From JAEUNJ01 sp052035955 (GTDB lineage: Bacteria; Pseudomonadota; Gammaproteobacteria; Burkholderiales; Rhodocyclaceae), in contig JBPOHD010000041.1 in assembly GCA_052035955.1 (NCBI GenBank), positions 1-64,000 on the forward strand: DNA of 64,000 nt. The letters run 5' to 3'. The notes under the pieces are model-generated. The model had not been told where the DNA came from. It worked only from the letters and a program-made list of their open reading frames with translations, and did no database searches. Below, one piece after another: positions 1-6,170 of the stretch; the first letter of the stretch is position 1; each line of letters begins with the position of its first letter. The position numbers and the translations under genes are program-made.

Positions 1-27
1 CCGGATCCCCTGGTCGCCCTGGATGCT

Positions 28-1026
28 ATGCTCAGGGTCATGGCGGCCCACGTGAGCGTCCGGCCCTCGGGCCACGAATTCTTCGTCGAGGGTGCGGAAA
101 CCGTCCTCAAGGGCGCGCTGCGCGCCGGGCTGGCGCCCTCCTACGGCTGCGGCAACGGCACCTGTGGGCTGTGCAAGGCACGGATCGTCTCCGGCGAGAC
201 CCGCCAGGTCCAGCATTCGGATTACGCGTTGTCGGCGGCGGAGAAGGCCCAGGGCCATGTCCTCCTCTGCTGCCACGCCCCGGTGGGCGACCTGGTCGTC
301 GAGATGCTGGAGGCGGATTCCCCGGCCGACATCCCGGAGCAGACGGTGGCCGCGAAGGTCCGTGGGGTGAAGCCCCTCTCGGAGGCGGTCGCGCAGCTTC
401 ACCTGCAGACGCCCCGCACCAGCCGCCTGCGCTTCCTGGCCGGCCAGCGGGTCTCCCTGGGCACGAACCTCGGGGGCACCGATTTCTCCGCCGAGTATCC
501 GATCGCCTCCTGTCCCTGCGACGACCGGAACATCCTCTTCCATGTCCGGCGCGGCGCCGATCCCCTGGCCGACCGGCTCTTCGACGGCAGCCTGAAGGCC
601 GGCGAGACGGTGACGATCCGCGGACCGTTCGGCGATTTCTGTCTCGCCGGGGACGTGAAGGGACCGCTGGTCTTCGTGGCCTGCGATACCGGCTTCGCTC
701 CGGTGCAGAGCCTGATCGAGCACGCGATCGCCATGGATTCCGGTCAGCCCATCAGCCTGGTGCTCGCCTCGACCGCGCCCGACGGCCACTACCTCGCGAA
801 ACAGGCGCGGGCCTGGGCGGACGCCCTCGACGAGTTTTCCCTGCGGCTCGTGGAAAGCGACGGTCCCGCGGCGGCCGCCCGGAGGGTCGCGGACCTCGTG
901 GGGGACGCGGCGACGGCCGGGTCCGAGGCTTTCGTCGCGGGCGATTCGGAGTTCATCGACTGCCTGCAGCGAGCCCTGGCCGACGCCGGTGCCGGGTTCG
1001 GCCGCCTCCTGTTTTCTGCCGTCTGA
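28..1026 (+). CDS. 2Fe-2S ferredoxin / FAD / NAD(P)H reductase, left-edge gene
   Basis: Electron-transfer reductase combining a plant-type ferredoxin domain with a ferredoxin-NADP reductase-like module, as in CDP-6-deoxy-glucoseen reductase and oxygenase reductase components. The 2Fe-2S ligands are visible as C41, C46, C49 and C81. The flavin region reads EYPIAS, and a pyridine-nucleotide motif occurs at FVACDTGFAP. NAD(P)H should pass electrons via FAD to the Fe-S cluster and then to an unseen partner. The start is uncertain: the frame is open to base 1, an ATG at 40 (weak AGGG before it) fits the family N-terminus better than 28, and a start outside the window or fusion to an upstream gene cannot be excluded. 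The physiological partner cannot be inferred here. Confidence 0.8.
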   Translation: MLRVMAAHVSVRPSGHEFFVEGAETVLKGALRAGLAPSYGCGNGTCGLCKARIVSGETRQVQHSDYALSAAEKAQGHVLLCCHAPVGDLVVEMLEADSPADIPEQTVAAKVRGVKPLSEAVAQLHLQTPRTSRLRFLAGQRVSLGTNLGGTDFSAEYPIASCPCDDRNILFHVRRGADPLADRLFDGSLKAGETVTIRGPFGDFCLAGDVKGPLVFVACDTGFAPVQSLIEHAIAMDSGQPISLVLASTAPDGHYLAKQARAWADALDEFSLRLVESDGPAAAARRVADLVGDAATAGSEAFVAGDSEFIDCLQRALADAGAGFGRLLFSAV

Positions 1027-1033
1027 CTGGCGG

Positions 1034-1054
1034 TTAGTCCGTTTGGACTATTGC
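1034..1054 (+). promoter_or_regulatory. PEP-CTERM-associated inverted repeat, site 1
   Basis: A perfect 6-base inverted repeat, TAGTCC-GTTT-GGACTA, followed by TTGC. It lies 123 bases before the PEP-CTERM gene at 1177. Closely related sequences lie upstream of three other PEP-CTERM genes in this window in the same orientation relative to the gene, which suggests an operator or promoter element. The regulator is not identified. Confidence 0.6.
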
Positions 1055-1176
1055 AAGCGTGGAGGATTGCGCGTGAAATCCGTCACGCGCTGGCGCCGGC
1101 GACGGGCTTCCCGCCCGTGGTCGTCCAGGTGGGCAGGTAGCAGCGCATCCCTAGACAGCAACCGGAGCAATCGGCA

Positions 1177-1836
1177 ATGAAACTCATCGCAAGAACCACC
1201 ATGCTGGCCGCCGCCCTGGCGACCCTTCCCCTGGCCGCCCAGGCGGCCTCGTATACCAGCGAGGCGGCGTGGCGGGCAGCCGTCCTCGGGGCCTACTCCC
1301 TGGAAACCTTCGACAGCCTGCCCGCCTTTTCGGACGTGGGCACCCTGGCCGGACTTGGAATCAAGTTCGCCCCGTTGAACGACGGCACCCAGCCCACCGT
1401 CCAGCCCTACTCGCGCACGGGGGGCGTGGTCCATTCCGGACCCCACAACCTCCTCAACGACCGGGACTACGCGCTGCCGGCGCGGGGGCCCTTCGTCATG
1501 TTTCCGATGAATGCCTCCACCTTCGTGTACGGCATCGGCCTGTGGAACGTCGGCGGCGACGACACCCTGAAGCTGAGCTTCTACGACAGCGCCGACAAAC
1601 TGATCGAGTCCGTGGTGTCCCCGTCGTCGTCGGGCTTCTTCGGCATCGTCAACACGGCCGGCGCGGCCAAGGCGGTCATTGATTTCGTCGGCGGCAACGG
1701 TTACGCGCCGGTCGATGACCTGCAGACGGCCGTGCGTGGCAGTTTCGTTCCTACGGTCCCCGAGCCCGAGACCTACGCGATGTTCCTGGCCGGCCTTGGA
1801 ATGCTCGGTGCGCTGGCCCGCCGCCGCCGGGGCTGA
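1177..1836 (+). CDS. PEP-CTERM sorting-domain protein
   Basis: Secreted protein of 219 residues with a Sec signal peptide (hydrophobic segment ending around AAQAA, residue 24) and a C-terminal sorting tail at about 194-219: VPEPETY, a hydrophobic segment, then ARRRRG. That tail is the recognition signal of the EpsH-type exosortase, which is not in this window. Sorted proteins of this kind reach the cell surface or the exopolysaccharide matrix. The middle region is rich in Gly, Asp and aromatic residues and looks like a beta-sandwich; I do not recognise a specific domain. The ATG at 1177 directly precedes the signal peptide. It is followed by a strong bidirectional terminator and preceded by the shared inverted repeat at 1034. 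Confidence 0.9.
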   Translation: MKLIARTTMLAAALATLPLAAQAASYTSEAAWRAAVLGAYSLETFDSLPAFSDVGTLAGLGIKFAPLNDGTQPTVQPYSRTGGVVHSGPHNLLNDRDYALPARGPFVMFPMNASTFVYGIGLWNVGGDDTLKLSFYDSADKLIESVVSPSSSGFFGIVNTAGAAKAVIDFVGGNGYAPVDDLQTAVRGSFVPTVPEPETYAMFLAGLGMLGALARRRRG

Positions 1837-1876
1837 CCTCCTCGAACTATTCGCGCGCCGCCTTGGGCGCCGGACG

Positions 1877-1909
1877 AAAAAAACGGCGGGGTAACCCGCC
1901 GTTTTTCTT
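1877..1909. terminator. Bidirectional intrinsic terminator
   Basis: A perfect GC-rich stem (AACGGCGGG / CCCGCCGTT, loop GTAA) is flanked by A-runs on the left and T-runs on the right. It can therefore terminate the PEP-CTERM gene ending at 1836 and the convergent lectin-like gene ending at 1930. Confidence 0.9.
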
Positions 1910-1929
1910 TGCCGTCCTGGAGCGCCGGC

Positions 1930-2502
1930 TCAGGCCGCCTTGCGCCGGCGCGCGGCGGCGCCCAGCAATCCGAGGCCGGCCAGCATCAGGGCGTAGGTCT
2001 CGGGTTCCGGCACGACGCCGCCGTACTCGACCACGTAGCCGTGGCTGTAGGCATAGGAACTCCCCGGGCCCCCGTGGTCGTTCCAGGCATTGGGGCTGGG
2101 ACCGTTGCCGCCCCAGTTGAACTGGAGGTAGTCCTCGCCGCCGTTCCAGTCGTTCGGTTCTCCGCCGCCCCAGGCGGTATAAGAGAACACCTGGCCCGCC
2201 TCGGGGCCGGCGATCCATTTCCAGACGCCTTCGGTTTCCCGGTCGGAACCGCCGACCCAGGCGAGCCCCCAGCCCTGGCTCTGCAGGAATACCTGCTCCG
2301 CTTCGGAGGTGATGGTCGCCAGGTAGCCCGGTTGCCCCAGGTGGGACATGGCGGCGGCCCCACCCAAGGCGCCGTCCCAGGTCGCCGGTCCCGCCACGTA
2401 TTCGTACCAATGCCCGTTGCCGGACCACTGGACAGGCGCCGCGGCGGCCATTCCGGTGGAGAACAGGGCTGCCACGCCGGCAGCGAGAACGATCCTTTTC
2501 AT
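1930..2502 (-). CDS. PEP-CTERM protein with C-type lectin-like domain
   Basis: Secreted 190-residue protein. The start at 2502 is chosen because it sits at the signal peptide (MKRIVLAAG...) behind a GGAGAAGG ribosome-binding site, although the frame stays open upstream. The mature part is a C-type lectin-like fold: WVGGSD, EGVWKW, then WGGGEPNDWNGGEDY. The EPN and the later WND resemble the calcium/sugar-binding residues of mannose-type lectins. The usual disulfide cysteines are absent. A PEP-CTERM tail (VPEPETYALMLAG ... ARRRKAA) closes the protein. A surface carbohydrate-binding role is inferred. An inverted repeat shared with other PEP-CTERM genes lies 128 bases upstream. Confidence 0.9.
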   Translation of the reverse strand: MKRIVLAAGVAALFSTGMAAAAPVQWSGNGHWYEYVAGPATWDGALGGAAAMSHLGQPGYLATITSEAEQVFLQSQGWGLAWVGGSDRETEGVWKWIAGPEAGQVFSYTAWGGGEPNDWNGGEDYLQFNWGGNGPSPNAWNDHGGPGSSYAYSHGYVVEYGGVVPEPETYALMLAGLGLLGAAARRRKAA

Positions 2503-2630
2503 TGCCTTCTCCCAAGTCGATGGTGATGATGCGGCGGCGCGGCGGCCTTGCTGCGCCCGGTCGAACGCCCAGGTAAACGAATTCCGCGACGGCCGATTGA
2601 AGCCTTTATACAAAGCGCCGCCAATCCTGC

Positions 2631-2651
2631 GCAATAGTCCGAACGGACTAC
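2631..2651 (-). promoter_or_regulatory. PEP-CTERM-associated inverted repeat, site 2
   Basis: Read on the minus strand this is GTAGTCCGTTCGGACTATTGC, nearly identical to site 1 at 1034 and oriented toward the lectin-like PEP-CTERM gene, 128 bases from its start codon. It lies in the divergent region shared with glgC. A TATAAA sequence follows 30-40 bases further along toward the gene. Confidence 0.6.
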
Positions 2652-2794
2652 GCGTCTGGCCGGATGGGCGGCCGCCGTTTCCCGGCGAGCCCCCCCATCT
2701 CCGGCCAGCCGCCGGCCCGGCGACGGCATCCCCTGGCCATCCGCCGTCGCAAGACCCTTGCTGCAACGCGGAATCGGCGTATCGTGTCGGGTGA

Positions 2795-4093
2795 ATGTCC
2801 CTCGTACGGCAGACCATCATGGAATCCCAAAGACAACAACGATTCGTCAGCCGGCTGACCCGGCATTGCATGGCCCTCGTGCTGGCCGGTGGCCAGGGAA
2901 GCCGCCTCTACGAACTGACGGCCTGGCGGGCCAAGCCCGCCGTTCCCTTCGGCGGCAAGTTCCGCATCATCGATTTCCCGCTGTCCAACTGCGTCAATTC
3001 CGGCATCCGCCAGGTCGGCGTCCTGACCCAGTACAAGGCCCACTCGCTGATCCAGCACCTGGTCCTCGGCTGGAGCTACTTCAAGCGCGAACTGGGCGAG
3101 TACCTGGAGGTGCTGCCCGCCTCCCAGCGGGTCGGCGGCGAGTGGTACCAGGGGACCGCCGACGCCATCTACCAGAACCTGGACATCATCCGCACCCACC
3201 GGCCGGAGTACGTGATGGTGCTGTCCGGCGACCATATCTACAAGATGGACTACGGCCCCATGCTGGCCTTCCACGTGGAAAGTGGCGCCGACATGACCGT
3301 CTCCTGCCTGGAAGTGCCGCTGGCGGAGGCCGCCCGTTCCTACGGCGTGATGCAGATCGACGCCGAGCAGCGCATCGTCGGCTTCGAGGAGAAGCCGGCC
3401 GAACCCAAGCCCATCCCCGGCCAGCCGGGACTGTGCATGGCGTCCATGGGCAACTACGTGTTCAAGACGGAGTTCCTCTACGATCAGCTGATCGCCGACG
3501 CCGCGCGGACCGACTCGTCCCATGACTTCGGCAAGGACATCATTCCCTCGATCATCAGCCGCCACATGGTCTATGCCTATCCCTTCCGGGACCCGGACAC
3601 CGGCGATCGGGCCTACTGGCGTGACGTGGGAACCCTGGACGCCTTCTGGAAGGCGAACATGGAGCTCATGACCGTGACGCCCGAGCTCAACCTCTACGAC
3701 CAGGAATGGCCGATCCTGACCCACCAGGCCCAGTTGCCGCCGGCCAAGTTCGTCTTCAACGACGAGGACCGGCGGGGCATGGCCACGGACTCCATGGTTT
3801 CGGGCGGCTGCATCATCTCGGGCGCCCGCCTGAACCGCACGCTGCTGTTCTCCAACGTCGTCGTCAACGCGAGGGCATCGGTCGAGGACACCGTTGTGCT
3901 GCCGGACGTGACCATCGGCGAGGGCGCGCGCATCAGTCGCGCCATCATCGACCGGGGCTGCAAGGTGCCCACGGGAATGGTGATCGGGGAGAACGCGGAC
4001 GACGACCGCCGTCGCGGCTTCCGGGTCTCCGAGGGCGGCATCGTCCTCGTGACGCCGGAGATGCTCGGGCAGTCGGTGCATCTGCACAGCTGA
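2795..4093 (+). CDS. glgC: Glucose-1-phosphate adenylyltransferase
   Basis: ADP-glucose pyrophosphorylase, making ADP-glucose from glucose-1-phosphate and ATP as the committed step of bacterial glycogen synthesis. At 432 residues it is close to the E. coli enzyme. Visible signatures are the nucleotide-binding loop LAGGQGSRL near residue 31 (with KPAVPFGGKFR following), GTADAIYQN, SGDHIYKMDY and FEEKPAEP. A C-terminal left-handed beta-helix follows (hexapeptide-like SGARLNRTLLFSNVVV...). An alternative ATG at 2819 would give 424 residues; neither has a strong ribosome-binding site. No other glycogen gene is adjacent in this window. It is transcribed divergently from the lectin-like PEP-CTERM gene. 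Confidence 0.95.
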   Translation: MSLVRQTIMESQRQQRFVSRLTRHCMALVLAGGQGSRLYELTAWRAKPAVPFGGKFRIIDFPLSNCVNSGIRQVGVLTQYKAHSLIQHLVLGWSYFKRELGEYLEVLPASQRVGGEWYQGTADAIYQNLDIIRTHRPEYVMVLSGDHIYKMDYGPMLAFHVESGADMTVSCLEVPLAEAARSYGVMQIDAEQRIVGFEEKPAEPKPIPGQPGLCMASMGNYVFKTEFLYDQLIADAARTDSSHDFGKDIIPSIISRHMVYAYPFRDPDTGDRAYWRDVGTLDAFWKANMELMTVTPELNLYDQEWPILTHQAQLPPAKFVFNDEDRRGMATDSMVSGGCIISGARLNRTLLFSNVVVNARASVEDTVVLPDVTIGEGARISRAIIDRGCKVPTGMVIGENADDDRRRGFRVSEGGIVLVTPEMLGQSVHLHS

Positions 4094-4796
4094 GGGGGGG
4101 GCGCGGTCCGCGCGCCGCCGACTCCGGCCTTCGATCCGCGAATTTCCCCGCGTCCCGGGACCGTCCCGGATGGTCGCCCAGACCCCCCGTGTTCTTGGCG
4201 GATATTCCCCTGGGATTCCTCCAGGCAGGATCACGGATCATCGAGCGGCTGAATATCCCCTACGGATTCTCCTGGGGGGGTGCCCTTCGGGCAACACCGT
4301 CACCGAGAACCTGGCGCTCCGTCCAGCTCGCGCCGCCGAATGGCAGCCCAGTTCGCGCAACGACGATGTACTGTTTCTGATCTCCTCGGCATCACAGATA
4401 TCACGCATGACATCGTGGACCAGATCGCTTGATCGCCGGGCCATCCACGGAGCCGGCGATCGACAGGGAGTGGCAGGCGCGCCGCTCGTGTTCCAGGATC
4501 CGTCTGTTGCATCCGTCCCCGTAGGCGTAGGAATTTCCGGCTCTCGATGCCGGGCCCGATCGAACGGACCAGGTGCCCGTTGATGGTCAGAAACACGTCC
4601 TGCGCGACCGTCGTACCGGGCGCGATGAAATCCGGCGCGAGGAAGAAAGCGGTTTGCCACGGGTTTGGAGGGCCTGCTGTGGCGTGATTCTTGAAGACCG
4701 GTTTGGTGTGTCGGCAAACCCGCATATGCAGTGATGGCCACTACGGTGATCATGAAAGCATCCCATGACTTTAGAACAATTGGTGGCTCGCATCCT
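4094..4796. other. Gene-poor 700-base stretch, possible decayed coding remnant
   Basis: No convincing intact gene is present. On the minus strand a frame between about 4540 and 4700 reads as plausible protein (for example FLAPDFIAPGTTVAQDV), but it has no recognisable domain, signal or start. The coding-like signal then appears to move to another frame further downstream, as a frameshifted pseudogene would. An imperfect direct repeat of about 24 bases occurs at 4201-4224 and 4251-4274. Base composition is more mixed than in the flanking core genes. Confidence 0.35.
4201..4274 (+). repeat. Imperfect 24-base direct repeat, 50-base period
   Basis: GATATTCCCCTGGGATTCCT... at 4201 recurs as GAATATCCCCTACGGATTCT... 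at 4251. Both copies run into CC(A/T)GG. The copies differ at several positions, so this is an old or functional rather than recent duplication. No purpose is evident. Confidence 0.4.
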
Positions 4797-5444
4797 TCAT
4801 GGTTCGATGGGCATGGTGCTGCGGCGACGCAACGAGAGGCCTGCTAGGCCGGCGAGCAATAAGGCATAGGCTTCAGGTTCCGGGACCGCAATTGGAACAC
4901 CGATATCTCCAGGGTGTACAGCCATGGCGAATTCGACGCTGCTTATCTTGTAATTCCATCCTTGGTGACCATTGCTGAAGCTGAACTTCCATGCACCGCT
5001 TGGATCGGGTCCGTACTCGGTGCCAGACCAATAATCCCATGGCTGCATGTTGATGAAGTCGCCGGTGTTCGTCATCAGATAACCGGAATTTCCCAAGGTC
5101 ACATAGAACAAATGGCCCATCTCGCTACCAATGCAGTCCCACCTACGACAAGTATTGCTTGTCGGTAGCCGCCAACCGGTCCAGCCTCCGATTGTCAAGC
5201 CATCGGCCCATTTGACCGCAGAATCCCAATTCATTCGGCCGTTCGCGTCGGCGTTCCGTAGCCATGTAATGCCAAGATCGGCGTCGTAGAACGCGTCAGC
5301 CGTACCGTCGCCGTTCAAGTCGCGCGCCAACAACGTGGATTCCCACGTACCCATCCCCGGCACGCCTGCATACGCCGCACCCCAGGAAAGTGCGAAGACT
5401 GCTGCAGCCGAAAATCCGGCGCGCTTCAAGAGTTTCACCCACAT
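4797..5444 (-). CDS. DUF1566 (Lcl C-terminal type) PEP-CTERM protein
   Basis: Secreted 215-residue protein with a signal peptide (cleavage probably after AAYA, residue 26) and a DUF1566-like domain. The domain is shown by the typical sequence order LGITWLRNAD, MNWDSAVKWA, GGWTGWRLPT, then YWSGTEYG and WKFSFSNG. A DLNGDGTADA segment near residue 43 resembles a calcium-binding dockerin-like loop. The C-terminus is a PEP-CTERM tail (VPEPEAYALLLAGL ... RRRS) extended by TMPIEP, which is longer than usual. A ribosome-binding site (AAAGGA) precedes the ATG. The gene has a visibly lower GC content than its neighbours and lacks the shared upstream inverted repeat, so later acquisition is plausible. 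Confidence 0.88.
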   Translation of the reverse strand: MWVKLLKRAGFSAAAVFALSWGAAYAGVPGMGTWESTLLARDLNGDGTADAFYDADLGITWLRNADANGRMNWDSAVKWADGLTIGGWTGWRLPTSNTCRRWDCIGSEMGHLFYVTLGNSGYLMTNTGDFINMQPWDYWSGTEYGPDPSGAWKFSFSNGHQGWNYKISSVEFAMAVHPGDIGVPIAVPEPEAYALLLAGLAGLSLRRRSTMPIEP

Positions 5445-6170
5445 AGGTAGTCCTTTCTTCGTGAAAAGCCAAAGACAGCCGCGAACAAGCGGCGACAGTG
5501 CCGGGAGGAATGCGCCGAGCCTATCGGAATCTTACGCGCAGGGCAACCGCGAAAGGGACGGCACAGAACCAGACCAATTCGGCAATGACGACATGGAGCC
5601 CAGTCGGCACCAGGACGGAGTTAAGGAGTTCGAACAAGAAGACGGCGAGGAAGAGCCGCCTCGTTATGGCCGTAGCGTCATTCAAAGAAATCCTGTCCCG
5701 GGATGTCGGCCTCCCCCGAGGCGACGGTCGGTGGTCTCTGCACCAAACTGAATTGGCGTCCGGACGCACTTCTCTCGTGCTGGATGGCCTTCTGACCTGC
5801 CCGAGTTGTCGGATCGCTGACGCAATGCGCCCCACCGTGATGGCCTGGGTTGAATCGGAGTTGAGAGTGTCATGCGATTCAATTGTTCACTGCGGGACAA
5901 AGCGCCACGGCATATGCGGAACGAGATTCCAAGGCGCCGGTCAGGGGCCGCATGGCGGGGAACACCATTTCTTGGCGCGTCGGAGCACCGTTCCCGCGGA
6001 GGAGCTTTGGGCGCCAGGAAAACCGATCCGGAAGCCTCCGCGTCTGGTGCCCCCCTAAACTCGCGGGTGGCCCGTGGCATCGGCCGGCGGGATCGCGACG
6101 AGGATGCCGCTCCCGTGGGGTCCGGGTTGGGGATTCCGTTCGCGGCGCGGGGAGGGGTCGTTCCCCCTCC
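5445..6170. other. 726-base stretch without a convincing gene
   Basis: No supported gene. The only candidate is a minus-strand frame ending at 5521 that encodes a hydrophobic, two-helix peptide (listed separately). The remainder, including 5850-6150, gives only short open frames in a high-GC background. A perfect GGAGGGG/CCCCTCC hairpin at 6151-6170 lies directly after the pepN stop codon and may end its transcript. Confidence 0.5.
5521..5685 (-). CDS. Possible small hydrophobic protein, 54 residues
   Basis: A short frame starting at a TTG (5685) preceded by AGGA at suitable spacing. It encodes a peptide with two hydrophobic runs, RLFLAVFLFELLNSVLV and VVIAELVWFCAVPFAVAL, and a basic end RVRFR. 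It lies upstream of, and on the same strand as, the DUF1566 PEP-CTERM gene. The hydrophobic pattern is protein-like, but no family is recognised and the frame could be chance or a remnant of a membrane-protein gene. Confidence 0.2.
   Translation of the reverse strand: MNDATAITRRLFLAVFLFELLNSVLVPTGLHVVIAELVWFCAVPFAVALRVRFR

Noticed and set aside
1034..1080. Sigma-54 promoter as the explanation of the PEP-CTERM upstream motif.
   Set aside because: The GG and GC dinucleotides that could form a -24/-12 element are not 10 bases apart in any of the four sites.
2503..2871. N-terminal extension of the lectin-like PEP-CTERM protein to 2871.
   Set aside because: The extension crosses the start of glgC and the shared inverted repeat, and a clean signal peptide with ribosome-binding site begins at 2502.
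5425..5444. A TAGTCC half-site just before the DUF1566 PEP-CTERM gene as a fifth copy of the motif.
   Set aside because: It overlaps the ribosome-binding site, lacks the second half and the TTG tail, and is far too close to the start codon.
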